Assembly: GCA_028829895.1 (NCBI GenBank)
Contig: CM054178.1
Location: 64,758,335-64,822,334, forward strand
Length of the DNA: 64,000 nt
Direction of reading: 5' to 3'
DNA from: Sinotaia quadrata
Taxonomy: Eukaryota > Mollusca > Gastropoda > Architaenioglossa > Viviparidae
The notes under the pieces were generated by a model. The model searched no databases and was not told where the DNA came from. It saw only the letters and a program-made list of their open reading frames with translations. The translations under genes were made by a program, and so were the position numbers. The number at the start of each line of letters is the position of its first letter. Position 1 is the stretch's first letter. This document shows, in pieces, positions 24,761 to 37,321 of the stretch.

Positions 24761-25610
24761 CCGAATACTGCTTGGCAGCGAGGTTCGACACATTAGACTT
24801 GTATTCACAGAAACTATTGCATGCAACAGTCAAAATTAATTATTTGAATAACGCATCACAGAACGCTAGCAAATATAAGTTTGCATTTGTATGCGTCTGT
24901 CTGTCTCGGTGTGTATGCCGACATCTGTGTGCGTGCGTGTGCATGTGTGTCAGTGTTGAGACAGGGAAGTGACAGAGTTAAATTACCCTTCCGCTTAGTT
25001 TCTGGCAGTTGCAATTAATAGCAAATTGTGTGTACATACTGAATTTCTCACTATTTGCCGGAGACACCAAACATCCGAATCTTTTCAGTCCAGTGTCAGA
25101 GGGAAAGATGAATTTTTCATATATATTGCTTTTGCTCCCAGAAATTCCGGGCTACGAGTTTCATCAGAAAAGTGTGATACGAGTTTACAAGTAATACTTT
25201 TCTTTTTTTTTTTTCTCTTTTCTCGAAAAATCACGCCTCTGAAGTTTCAAGCAGTGCTTTTCATTTATTTATCTCTTTCGGCTTACAAGTGGTGCGTAAA
25301 CACTAACCCTGGCTCGGAGTTTACAAGTAGTGTCTATCGTTTATTTTTTTCTCTCTCAGAAAATGCCAGCTCTGGGCTTGCAAGTAATGATTTTAATTTA
25401 TTTACTTTCTCTCTCTCTCAGAGCTCCGAGCGGGCAAGACCGCACTGAGATCTTTGTTACGTTCAGAACCCGACAAACAGGTGTTGATTTTTTTCCTAAG
25501 GCGTCCAATTCTGTGAGTACCCTGTATATCTGGGTCAAAGGTTGTGGTTTAATGTTCCCTGGGAAATTGAAGAGGGAGGGATTTGTCACAAATGGCTTCT
25601 AGCTGTGTGC
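24761..25610. other. Spacer with degenerate pyrimidine-rich repeat
   Basis: From about 25150 to 25430 the pattern TTACAAGTAGTG, ATTTATTT, TCTCTCTCAG recurs about every 60-80 bp. Several overlapping open frames (25009-25602) run through it with no recognisable domain. Confidence 0.4.
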
Positions 25611-26852
25611 AAATCTTGTTTCAAAAGTCTTTTATTTATTTATTTTATTTATTTATTTTTTTTTTTTTGGGGGGGGGAGGTACGGGTCGTGTACATGTAA
25701 CTCGGAGACTAGTCTTAGAAAGGCTGGAAACAGTTGTATAATTGTATTCCGAAACGCCCGTTTGCTCTTCAAGTTGGTCTTGAAAATGGATTATCGGTGA
25801 AAAAAGTTCCAAGAAAAAAGTTACTGGGAAAAAGTCACAAGTTTTGCTCCCATATAAATAAATTAAATTTAAAAAAATAATTGGTAATGTATGTTAGGTG
25901 ATTTTTTTAAAGAACATTTTATTCTACAGTAACCAATAATACCTGCGACAGCCCATGAGGCATAACCTAATCTTCAATCTTGATTTTAGACCCGCTCCTT
26001 GGGACACTCAATCATCTAACATAGTGACAAGCAGATTAGCTGGCGTGCTGTGAGTTAGCAACATTATCTTTCCCTTTGATTAATTATAACAATTGCATAT
26101 TCCGGCTTAACCCCCAATGAACTCCTCGGTCACACTAACAAATTAATCAAAACTTGGGTTTTAGATAAGAAAAAGTCATTTAATAATGACAATGAAAGAA
26201 AACAATAATGAAAAGTAGCAAATTCTACTTCCGACTAAACAGGTCAACCAAGATCGCCTGTTCTTTGTCTCAAAGTTAACATTTGTTTTAGATCAGATTT
26301 TCAAGTGTGCAGACTGAGGTAACTTAACTCTGTTGTCGTGTAGATACAGATGAGTCCATTGTGTTATTGCTGTCACTCATGTGGTGACCCTTCCTCCTGT
26401 GTCAGCTGTGCCTTAGATCACGTGATGCTCAGTAGAAAGGATGCGCACATAACGTGTGACGCAATTCTCAGGAAAATCTACTGATGATTAATCGCCAGAT
26501 GGTAAAAGGTAAACGGCGGGCTGCAAGAATAATCATATTTCTTTTGTAGCAGCCGATAATTACAAAACAACATTAAGACTTTGTGACAATAATAGATGGC
26601 TCTTACAATTTTACATCATCAAACATTAGCTATGTAGTAGGACTAAAATGAACATACAAGGTTGTGATCATGAATGATGTCCATTTGTAAACTCTAATTG
26701 TAGCCATTGAATTATTTGCTATAAACAACCATCCTGTCTTATTTTATTTCTTGTTGAATACAATTAATGCTGATACTTAGACCACTCGTGTTGGCGTGAC
26801 TCACGTAATATATGTTATACTCTGTCACCTGTATTTATTTACTATACCTGTC
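25611..26852. other. Non-coding spacer
   Basis: T-rich then G9 tract at 25640-25680. A second copy of the GGGAAAAAGTCACA repeat lies at 25785-25850. The rest is unremarkable. Confidence 0.45.
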
Positions 26853-27773
26853 TGTTATGTATCAGGAGGGCTAGAGCTATCTTCTAAATCTAGAACTATT
26901 ACTCTACATTATCGATCTTTCTAACTTCGATCTTCGATCTTTCTAACTCGTGTGGCCAGCCAGTAGTTGTGTTTTGGGATTAGCCTAATGTGGAAGGGTA
27001 GATGTACGTGTGTACAGAGTGTGTGCGTAGCGCTTGTTTTGCCGGGCAGCAAAATAGGTCATCGGCCGCTAGTTTGAACCGCGCGGCGCGGTCTGCTATA
27101 TAGTAATGTGTATGGCTGTGCCATTGTGTACATATTTAACCGCCACTTATCATATTATATATTTATTTAATAAAGTTGATGTTTATGTATTCTAATAGTT
27201 AGTGGGATGTAGTTTATATTTATATAATTGTGCAAGTTAGTTTATATTGTTTTCTAAGTGTATTTTATGATTTATGTATGTGTACATGGTTTTCCCTTGG
27301 CCCATGAATATAGTTAATTATTTTATTTTATAATTTATGTTGTAAATTATATTCTAAGACAACAATGTATTTAAAGAGTACTTAATGTAGTATTTTTGAT
27401 AGTTATGTATTTCTAGGTAGTTTAGAAGGAATTTATGTTAGGACGATAGTACGTTAGCACAGAAGAGCCCGTTTAACATTAGTTTTAGTACAGTTCCAGA
27501 ATTGTCTAGTGGAGTCCCCTTTGCCGCCCGGACTTTATAAATATATTGTGTGAGAGAGAGAGGGTGAGAGCGTTCGTCTTGGTTCGTTCGTCTTCAGTTG
27601 TCTTTTGGAGAGTGGTCAAGAGAGGAGCGTGGTTGGCGGTGTGTCGCCGAAATAAAGATAGATGAAAATGTAAACGCGTGTTGCGTGTTCTGCCTCTTCT
27701 GCTGTGGCTGCCGTAGCGTATTGTCTGACTGTTTACCATCGTTTCTCCTCGCATCCTGGGGTGACCCATAACA
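26853..27773 (+). mobile_element. Possible solo LTR
   Basis: The 921-bp interval begins TGTTATG and ends CATAACA, a 7-bp inverted terminus of the TG...CA kind. It has a TATA-like TTTATAAATA (27534-27543) and, about 110 bp downstream, AATAAA (27651-27656), followed by a GT- and TCT-rich tail: the usual U3-R-U5 order of an LTR. There is no primer-binding site next to it and no matching 5-bp target duplication, and no second LTR was seen. The boundaries, especially the left one, are uncertain. Confidence 0.35.
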
Positions 27774-27866
27774 ACAACAACACCACACCCCATCACACTA
27801 AGGTTACGGATGGCCCTGGATGTTGGACAATTAACATCTTGCCCATCTCCCAGCAAAAACGTCATA

Positions 27867-28240
27867 CCCATTCTAAGTCTAACTTACACTATACCCATTC
27901 AAGTTTAACTTACACTATATCCAATCAAATCTAACTTATACTATATCCAATCAAAACTAATATACAATATACCTATTCAGGTCTAATGTACACTATACCC
28001 ATTCAAGTATAACTTACACTATACCCATTCTAAGTCTAACATACACTATATCCATTCATGTCTAATGCACTATACCCATTCATGTCTAACGTACACTATA
28101 CCCATTCAGGTCTAACGTAAACTATACCCATTCATGTCTAACGTACACTATACCCATTCATGTCTAATGCACTATACCCATTCATGTCTAATGCACACTA
28201 TACCCATTCAGGTCTAACATACACCACACCCGTGCTGATC
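27867..28240. repeat. 27-bp minisatellite, about 14 copies
   Basis: The unit is CACTATACCCATTCATGTCT plus AACGTA. Copies are degenerate toward both ends. Confidence 0.92.
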
Positions 28241-29434
28241 TAATGTCCTGCATACCCATACACATGAATGATAGGTCAGCTTGTCACGCTATTCCCTCTC
28301 AAGTCATAACAATGGCAGGTCATTGCGTCGCTAACCTTCAGAAGATGATAAATATTAACGATGTCATCCGTGGGCCTCCCGCGGTGTCGAGCAGCAAGCA
28401 ATGAAGTCATGTTCTCATTTTCTTATCTGCGCGTCACTATAACTCGCTGGCCCAGTTGCATGGCGCGACATCGGCTTCAACTGTGTGCTCTCCCCTTAAG
28501 GGCAGGTTTGGAACCTATATAGGACACATTTTTATAGAAGCAAAATTTTATTTAAAAAAAAATTACAGCATGAATCTAGAGTATAAAAGATATGTAATGT
28601 ACCATTTTCTGGATTTCAAAGCTCCGTTGCCATGGGCAAGGGCAGCCATATTGGATTTTCATACGTGCGGACCCTCTTTGAACTATGTGTAAACCATTTA
28701 CAGCTCGTCGCGAGCGTGATGGTTACGTCACTGTTCGCGATGCCTGTGCGAACCATCAGCTATCAAAGGAATTGAAAAACTTCAAACAGTATAATGTGAC
28801 AATACAAAATAATTTCCTAAATAGGTCAGGTATAATTTGTCCTTGACTGAGAAAAAAGCATTTTTTTGTTTGTTTAAATCACTTTACTTTTTAAGAAAAT
28901 GAAACATAGCCACACTTTATTGGTATATAAAAAATCTAGAATCATTCGCTAGCTTAAACTGACCATGTTTGCTTTCTTGCTCTATACCTGTTTAAGAATT
29001 CCAAGGTATCCATTCATAAGTAAAATGGCGTCCATCTGGGATTTTTTCATAATTTTTCAAAGACCATAACTTTCTCCTCAAATGCATCTTTTTTTTATTT
29101 TAATAAAACCAATTTTATTTTGCTATCTTGATAATCTATTGCAACTTGACACAGAGGATTTTTGATAACTATAATAGATGAAAAAATTATGCAATGTCAT
29201 GTTTTCAGTCTGCTGACTGTTAGAGAATTTAATCTCAAAAGCTATTTCCAATTCCACATCCTATCAAAATATAAAGTTGTCAAAACTTTCCACGTGTCAC
29301 TTTGTAAAATACAATATGCATTACATACTAGCAAAATTCTAGTCTATTCTTTAAATAATTGGCAAAGTTATATTTTACGTAAAATTAAATGTACACATAC
29401 TAAAAATTACATTTGTGGGGTTTTGCCTTCATCT
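28241..29434. other. Non-coding spacer
   Basis: Holds two short hairpins near 28704-28716 (GCTCGTCGCGAGC) and 28732-28752 (GTTCGCGA...TGCGAAC). No gene supported. The 257-codon open frame beginning at 29162 is AT-rich and then runs into the CT tract. Confidence 0.45.
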
Positions 29435-29785
29435 TTCTCTCTGTTTCTCTCTTATATTCAGTCTCTCTTTTTCTCTCTCCTCTTACTGTATCTCTCTGTG
29501 TATCTCTTTCTAGATCTCTCCCTCTTTCTCTCACTTTCTCTTCCTCCTTTTCTCTTTCTCTCACTTTCTCTTCCTCCTTTTCTCTTCCTCTCTCTCTTTC
29601 ATTTCCTTTTTAACTTTCTTTCTCTCTCTTCTCTATCTCTTTTTTTCTTACTGCCTCGTTTCTTCTCTCTCTCTGTCCATCTCTTTCTCTTTCTCACTCA
29701 TTTTTATCTTCCTTTTTCTCGTTCTCTCTCTTCCTATCAGTCTTTCGCTATTGCCTCTTTTCTCTCTCTCTCTCATTCCTTTTCT
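29435..29785. repeat. Polypyrimidine (CT-rich) low-complexity tract
   Basis: 350 bp of almost pure pyrimidine built of CTCTCTTT and CTTCCT motifs. It encodes only Ser/Leu/Phe-rich pseudo-peptides. Confidence 0.95.
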
Positions 29786-29801
29786 CTTCAATATTCCACT
29801 T

Positions 29802-29960
29802 GCAATAAGACAACATTTGCTCTGACTTACCATCATTCGTTACAAATTGTAAATCAGTCTTACCACAATGCATACATATGCAATAAAACAACATTCGCTC
29901 TGATTTACCATCATTCTTTACAAGTTTTAAATTAGTCTTACCACACAGCATACACATGCA
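29802..29960. repeat. About 75-bp tandem duplication
   Basis: Both copies contain CAACATT-GCTCTGA-TTACCATCATTC and AGTCTTACCACA. Confidence 0.88.
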
Positions 29961-31801
29961 GCTAACACTTTTGAAATCTCATTCAAATCACATATTGCTG
30001 TTGGCAAAGATCGATGTTGTGTCAACAAATTTCTTTGCTTTTGAAGATGTGTAAGAGTTCCCAATACGTTCAAAATAAAAATTCATCAAAGAAGCAAAAC
30101 TTTTTTTTTTACATCATCACTGGAGCTTTCCTATATCATTTCATCTTTAGACGTTCTCTGACCTGAAGTGCTCCAGTGGGACATGCTCTCCTCACGAGTA
30201 TTCGGGGAGTGCTTATTTAACCAATTTGGAATAGTTTATATACGTGTGTACTCTAATTTCTATTGTTAAACCAAGAAGAAGTTGAATCGAATTGACTGAC
30301 TGATGTAAGGCCCACTAAGACAGGTTTCTCTTACTTAGATTCTTAATTGGGGAAACATCTGTTCTTTTAAAAGGATAATCTTTCAGATTCAAAGTCTTAG
30401 GAATTCTTGTGAACAATGCTGGCCTGGTTTCTGGCTTGTGTTTTTCCAGTTTCAGTTACCTACGAGAATTTATTTCTATATGAAGGCTGAGCAACACGGC
30501 TGCAGGTGATTATTGTCTGCTCAAGCGTGACTAAGCGAACATCTGGAGGTCTGCTAAGTAATACGATTACACAATTGCACAGATGTCACTAGACTGAACT
30601 ATCCACTCTTGATCAATACTATAACGGTTATATTGTATCCTTATTTACAAGGAATCTTCAAAGATGAGAGTAACGAACATTTGATTAAATTTTTTAAAAT
30701 TTAATAAATTTAAGAAAAAATATAATAATTAATTATTACTTGTGCTATTTGCGTTTTGGGTGTTACAGACACCCGTATCAATTACAACAATTGTTCACAC
30801 CTCACGGAGTCTATGACTGGATTCCAGGCCCTACGACATACAAGATGCTAAGCAATACAAAGTCACTTCACTAAATAGTTTAATATATTCCTAATATATA
30901 TAAAAATACAGTTAATAAATGAATCAAACTGGATGTTATAAATAAATATAAAATAGTGTATTCAACTGTACTTTGGTTAGGACTATAAATTGCAAAAACA
31001 GTTTCTTCATCTTTGCGAAAAACAAGTATTTCTTGCTATTTTTTGCCATGGCAGCTGCAGATTCAGAGACATTTATTAAATTAAATGCACAATGCAAATT
31101 CTGTCCAAAAACACGAATACTGCAAATAATGCATTGCAAATAATCACTGATACATTTTTCTCTTCTCGTGTTAAATGAATACTTAAATCTCTTCTTTAGA
31201 GAAGATATATATATAATAAATAAAAGGATAGAAGAAGACAAAAAAAGAATGATGAAAAAGAAAAGGGAGTTAGTAGAAGACAGAAATAATAAGAAAGACA
31301 AGAATGAAGAATGAATGAAGAAGAGAAAGAAGGGCACAAAAGAAGAAGATAGTACCTGGCGGGGTTTTCTTGGTACATGCATGCGTCATTAAAGCCTACG
31401 CTGTTGAAAAAAAAAAAAAGGTCGGGAGAGGGATGGGCTTTGGGCACACGTCATCATCACTTACCTCCCTTTTTTTTTTTAAAGTGAAATAGTTGTCACT
31501 CCTTCAAGAAACACGCGTCACACAATCTGCCATTTTACCGGAAACAAAAACGTCCATTGGAATGTGATCGACCTATAGACAGGCCACAGCTTAGAAGAGA
31601 TATGGTGTACACTAGCCCTCACACAAGTAGCCGAAGTTCATATCCCAAAGTTCTTGGTAGGTGTAAAACGTATGAATGACGCCTAATCTGTCCCGGACTC
31701 TTTGTGGTATGTTTAAAAATGGTTTAGTCTCTAGGATGGGATTATAAATCGGGTCTCGTGTGGAAAAATTGGAAAGAGAAGTCTGTCACGCACAGAACAA
31801 G
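29961..31801. other. Non-coding, AT-rich
   Basis: About 1.8 kb without a supportable gene. A purine-rich stretch at about 31205-31350 explains the Phe/Ser-rich minus-strand frames (30936-31447). Confidence 0.45.
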
Positions 31802-31965
31802 GCCGTCTTAACAGCATTATAGGCCCACGGGTAAAGCTGTGCACCGAGGCCCTTCCCTACACAACCACTCACAGAAATAAACACACATAACATAGATTAG
31901 CATGGGACCCATGTGCTCTTGAGGCACCCGGGCAACTGCCCAATGTGCCCATGCGTTAAGACGGC
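31802..31965. mobile_element. Fold-back MITE-like element
   Basis: GCCGTCTTAAC (31802-31812) is exactly complementary to GTTAAGACGGC (31955-31965). Weaker complementarity continues inward (GGGCCCACGGG-type on the left, CCCGGGCAACTGCCC on the right). The 164-bp element has no coding capacity and is distinctly GC-rich relative to its flanks. Superfamily unknown. Confidence 0.65.
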
Positions 31966-32879
31966 ACTGACCCAAAAAAGCCATCAGAATTTCATTCCAA
32001 ACTGTGACTGCCAATTCATTAACTATATATATATTCATTACAATCCCTTACATGAAAATAAATCTCTCGTGTACATGCGCACTGACAGGAATCCATTAAG
32101 TTTATTCCTTAGAGACGTATAACCTATAGCTGAAATAAAAGATGCCAATATTTTCTCATTAACTATTTAAACTGAACTTTGACTTTCTAGTAGGAAGATC
32201 GTTTACAAAAGGTAGTACTGTTCAAAATTAAAAAAAAATATTCGCGATGTTTAATTCTTGTGTCTAAATCTACTCATGCGGCACAGAGAAAAAAAGTCGA
32301 TTAATATACTGGAGAAAAAAAACAACAGCTAGTTATCATGAAGTGTTAATAGTCAGACTCAACCGGGTCTTCGCTTCAACCCCCATAATCAGTCAAAAGG
32401 CACAAAAGTGTTAAGTGTTAACTGGTGCATAACAGGTTCAAAGCTCGGGTGCAGCTTTGAAAAACGTTCGCGTTACGTGACGTAATGTGAAGGTACATAG
32501 AGTACACAACCAGTATCCATGTTTGACATTCTTTGTCACGCCGACTTGTGCTTTGCCTAAACCTGTACCGTATTTAACAACATTTGTGTAACATTCATCC
32601 AAGATAGTAGACTTTTAGATTTATAACAAAAATGAGAAGTGTCAAGCTCACAAATGTCACAGGCATTTTTTAAATTTATAATACTTGTTATTCTAATTGA
32701 CCCCAATGACTATGGATAGGGACAGGAATTTAAAAAGTGCAGACGGTAAACTGAAACATGTAATTATCTATGGAAATCAAGCTCTCAGCCTCCGAAATGA
32801 ATCATATAAAAATATGTAATTCAAGAATCTGTCTATGGAAGATTTAATGTTTAAACTGTTGGGAGTTTGAATGCGTGTT
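31966..32879. other. Non-coding spacer
   Basis: No supportable gene or repeat seen. Confidence 0.45.
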
Positions 32880-33144
32880 TGTGTGTATCTATCTGTGTGT
32901 ATAATATTTGCATATGAGTTTGTGCATGTGAATGTAATTTTATCTGTATGTATATATATATAAGTTTGTATGTGTGTGTATATGAATGTGTTTATGTAGA
33001 AGTGTATGTATATGTGAGTGACCGCAAGTATGTATATGTGTACGTGTTTATGTATAAGTGTGAATGTCTCTGTGTGTGTGTGTATGTGTGCGCGTATGAG
33101 TGACTGTATCTGTGTATAAAATGTATGTATGCAAGTATATATCA

Positions 33145-33179
<35 letters not shown>

Positions 33180-33301
33180 TGAAGGACTGAGTATTGTTTA
33201 TTTATTGCTTCAGATTGTTGGGGTGTGTGCGTGTGTGAAGAACTGAGTATTGTATATTTTATTGCTTCAGATTGTTGTTGTTGGTTGTGGTGGTGGTGGT
33301 G

Positions 33302-33380
<79 letters not shown>
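32880..33380. repeat. TG-rich simple sequence ending in (GT)n
   Basis: Cryptic TATGTGTG repeats, then a (GGT)n patch near 33288-33303, then uninterrupted (GT)n to 33380. It also holds two copies of GAACTGAGTATTGT-like sequence near 33183 and 33238. Confidence 0.92.
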
Positions 33381-33382
<2 letters not shown>

Positions 33383-33754
33383 ATTTAAAAGAGCGAGAGG
33401 GAGTTTTTATTATAAGCAAGAAAAATAGCGGGAACGTAAAGAGCATGACATTGCAGCAATGAACTAGGAAAAGGAAGGTAACCAAACTACATAGAATTTG
33501 AAAATCAAACAGTAAATTAGAAATAGATGTAATTATCTTTATATTTTACATATAAAGAGAATTACTCTGAACAGTAACGAGAGAGCTGGGTGGAGATGGA
33601 GCAGCTTCCACTGGCCTCTAATTTCAGGAAGTTTTCCTTCATTTATGTTTTCATTTCAATAAATAGTTACAATTCTTTCATTTTCAAAGGGCACCGACCA
33701 CCCCACCCCGACTTATTTTTCCAATGGTGGCATGTTCTTTTGCATTCTTCGTGT

Positions 33755-33962
33755 ATGATTGTGGGCATATATGTTAGGTGCTCTTCTTTAATGCATAGTT
33801 TACATTTTTTCCTTTTACAAGAAAAAAAATAATCGTAAAAATGTCAAACTTTAAATTTATTTTGTGGGCATATGTGTTAAGTACATTTCTCTAATGCATA
33901 GTTTACATTTGTTCTTTTACAAGAAAAATTTAATCGTAAAAATGTCATACTTTAAATTTACC
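33755..33962. repeat. About 100-bp tandem duplication
   Basis: Two copies share GTGGGCATAT, TTAATGCATAGTTTACATTT, TTTTACAAGAAAAA and AATCGTAAAAATGTCA. Confidence 0.92.
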
Positions 33963-34124
33963 AAATGTTGATGATTATCTCATAACATTTATTACAAGTG
34001 TTTATTAAACTACAATGCAACATACTCTACATTTTGTTGTATGTTTGGAATATCGTTTTTATGCACACGTTGAATATTAACCAATATTTACTGTAAGCAC
34101 ACAAAAATATTATTAAAACTGATA

Positions 34125-34210
34125 GTTAATTCATACTCATATTGTTGTTAATTCATACTCATATTGTTGTTAATTCATACTCATATAGTTGTTAATTCAT
34201 ACTCATATTG
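34125..34210. repeat. 22-bp tandem repeat, about 4 copies
   Basis: TTAATTCATACTCATATTGT recurs four times. Confidence 0.93.
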
Positions 34211-36889
34211 TTGCTGTATTATTCGTTTGCAATAAAATTGGTAAAGCATCAAACAAATATTATTAAACATTTAATTATAAGAGTATTTGTATATTACGAC
34301 TTTATCATTCTTTTTAATTATTTTGTGCAGTTAAATAATACATTAAATTATTTGCATTTTAACTGTTAAAAATAATTAGTTTTAATGAATATATTTTCGG
34401 GGGTTGGGATAGTTTTGGTAGCGATTACATGTTTTAGATAGTTTACATTAATTTGCTGAATCTGTAGAGATTATTACTTTTAGTTCATTCCTTAATTTAA
34501 GTCAGATAATTAAAGTACGAGATTTGGGGAGGCATGGTCCACTGACCAATATAATTATGACAAAACTATAGTCACTCCATTACTGACCCTAACAACAATA
34601 TATTTCTTTTTAATTACTCATCCTGCCAGGATTCATAAATAGCGTTGAAGTACGTCATGCAGTGTGTCTTAGTTAAAGGTATAAATTAAAGTCAGGTAAG
34701 CGCAGATGGCGAAAATTAACGAAACTCGGGGTTCGGGTGGAGAATGTTTAGACAGTACTACTAGAAAAACATGAGACGTGGACACGTGGTCCCGGCCATC
34801 GTCAGGGATCTCTATTACGCCAAGTGGGGATAGATTTGTTCCATATGGGAAAGAGGCAGCTTGCAGTCAAATACAACCTACTGATAATTTTCTTATTGTT
34901 ATTTTGTATTTGGAAAACAATTGTAAAGTGCTTGCATCGCAGTTGGCAGAAATTATTAAATAATTTATCAAACATTGTCGGTATGATTTCATCCACATTT
35001 GATTTTCTTGCTATTCAAAATGTTTTGAAGCAAGCAATATTTTTGTTTTATTTAGTTATTTTGCTGCCAGTTTTTGATGTTGTCCACAATAGGATGCCTT
35101 CAGATCGTTTCACAATTTTATCAGTACAAGCTAAATATACCTTAACTAAACAGAAATGATAAGCCTGGCAAATTTTCTTTGAATCAAGCGCAGGTAACTA
35201 CACTTTCAGGCAGTAATAATTTGTGAGTCCGTTTTTTTTTTCGCTGTTACTAATTATAAGTACACGCCTATTTCGTTCGCGTAAAATTAGCACAACGCAA
35301 ACTTGGTTTGTCAATTTCCTTTCATCTTGTAACTAAAAAAACAAAAAAACAAAAAAACAAACAAAAAAACCATTCTGTCTGTCTAACTCCTCAGTAAATA
35401 ACAAATTATCACTGGCAGTAATGATTTCTTTATTGCCTTCATAATAACCTACTAACGAACGCTTACCTCCTTACTTTAAGCTAGTAGTAAACACAAGTCA
35501 GAAATTCATCTGTCAAATTTCCTTCACAGCAAGCGAGTAACAGACGATAAAGATTGGTTCGCATGATTTCCGCGTCATTCAGCATTGGTCACTGCAGATT
35601 GTGACAAATGGCTGTAACTAATTAAACTGTAGGTGCATGTACTAGGATTAACCTTTCTTAAAGTTAGCAGTTGAACGACCTGTTCTACTCAACAACTTGA
35701 CCCGTTGGGCAACCTGTCTTGAAAACAAGATTTCATTAAATCAAACCGGTCTTGTAGTCACCTGCACGAGCAATTATGTTGCGAACCTGAAGCTTGATCC
35801 GTCACTTTTAAAACGTATATTATCCAACTCCAAAACCACAAGGTCGCATACAAGACAGCAGGCTGAAATCTAACCTTTATCCTAACTGGAATCTTAACCT
35901 AATTAGAGTCATTAATGCCTTTGTATAAACATCATTCGCACAGTCAGCAGCTGAGGTGCTTTTCTCACGCAAACATTTTATCGTGATTCTTGAAACGAAC
36001 ACCTGCCCTGAGTCCTGTACACAAATACCTATTGCCGCATTCCGGGTCACAGGAACAGCTGAGTGCAGTAATATTCTTATCTCGGTTAACCTTGTACTGA
36101 CAATTTGCTTTTATCGAAATGGCTGACTAAAGAATGTCAAGAGGAGATAATTTAATTCGTGTACCTAGTATATAGTAAGAGAGTTAAGTCCGTTAGAGAT
36201 AAGTTCAGAGTGGAGTGGTGGAGGCGGGTTAACGTGAATTTCACTCATTAAAGGGTAGCAACTCTTGTAAGGTACTAATCAATATCTCTTAAACTTGGAA
36301 AAGAAATAAAAACTGAACACGAAGTTTGAATTTTGATTAAGACCCAGTAACTCATTTCGTCAGAATATCATAATATTACCGTATAAAATATTTATGAACA
36401 CCTAAAGAAGTAATTAAAACACTTCTTGTATAACAAGATCACCAGCCTGTACTTTTATGATTTTATTTATTATTTAAATTAACTCCCATTCCAGCGTTAG
36501 GTAGACCCTTACAATATATGCGTAAATCTGTGTGGTCTGCTTAAAGATAGGCTAATAATTCCAGGAATTACAAGCCCAAACTGAATTAAAGCCCCGAGTT
36601 AATTAAAAGCCTTAAATGGAGTAATTTAACTTTTAAAGAAATAATTAAAAGCCGTGATTTAATTAAGAGCCCTAAGTGAAGTAATTAAAGGACAAACTGA
36701 AGTGATTAAAAATAATTCTTTTGCATAGTATCCTAATACTTTGATATTTATTCATAAAACATATACATGATAGTGATTACATTTTAATGAAAATTTATTT
36801 GAATTAAAGTAAAAATAAATGCTAGGATGTTGACATAGTGATGGTTTCTAAACATAGATCAAACTAATGCTTTAATAAGAGTTATATAT

Positions 36890-36893
<4 letters not shown>
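34211..36893. other. Non-coding, AT-rich
   Basis: About 2.7 kb with no supportable gene. An A-rich (CAAAAAAA)n stretch lies at 35336-35372. AATTAAAAGCC-like degenerate repeats lie at 36580-36720. The overlapping frames at 34778-35159 have no domain that I recognise. Confidence 0.4.

Positions 36894-36943
<50 letters not shown>
36894..36943. repeat. (CA)n microsatellite
   Basis: 25 uninterrupted AC/CA units. Confidence 0.98.
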
Positions 36944-36945
<2 letters not shown>

Positions 36946-37080
36946 GAAGAGAGTTAACTGTGTGCGTTTATTAGTATGTGATGCTGTACATTTATTAATG
37001 TTATAATTTTATAATATAAATTATCATTTTATAAATAATTTATTTTTTTTCATTACTGCATAGTTAAGTGCTCAGGTCTG

Positions 37081-37152
37081 TTAAGTGGTAGTAGTCGTAG
37101 TAGTAGTTGTTGTGGTCGTCTTATTAGTCGTCGTATTCGTAGTAGTAGTTTT
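37081..37152. repeat. (GTA/GTC)n-like trinucleotide stretch
   Basis: Imperfect GTAGTAGTCGTAGTAGTAG-type repeats. Confidence 0.8.
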
Positions 37153-37179
37153 CGAGGTGGTGTGAAAATTCGCCGACAG

Positions 37180-37313
37180 CAACTTCCCTCTAATATTTTC
37201 CCCGTGTGCGCGGAAATGGCGGTTGTTTGGCTACCAAAACATGTGCGGAATTTTTGAAACTGCTCGGCATTTTCTAATGAGCTGCGCGGCCGCGCAACTT
37301 AGAGAAAACATTG
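37180..37313. mobile_element. hAT-like MITE with 8-bp target-site duplication
   Basis: The element starts CAACTTCCCTCTAAT and ends TTAGAGAAAACATTG. The ends are imperfect inverted repeats of the CANTGTTCCCTCTAA hAT family. It is flanked by GCCGACAG (37172-37179) and GCTGACAG (37314-37321), a 7-of-8 match as expected for hAT insertion. The interior is GC-rich (TGCGCGGCCGCGCA) with no coding capacity. Confidence 0.72.
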
Positions 37314-37321
37314 GCTGACAG

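Noticed and set aside
28704..28752. Helitron 3' end, based on two GC hairpins
   Set aside because: No CTRR terminus follows the hairpins and no TC 5' end was found.
29162..29935. 257-codon plus-strand open frame, the longest in the window
   Set aside because: It runs from AT-rich DNA into a CT-rich tract and encodes Ser/Leu/Phe low complexity; no start context or domain.
30460..30515. Segment between TTTTTCCAG and CAG|GTGATT resembling a short exon
   Set aside because: Weak donor, no protein similarity that I can recognise, isolated.
30771..30873. Possible terminal exon after GGTGTTACAG, one frame open for about 33 codons to TAA
   Set aside because: The peptide is not recognised, the surrounding sequence is AT-rich without other exons, and an open stretch of this length is not rare.
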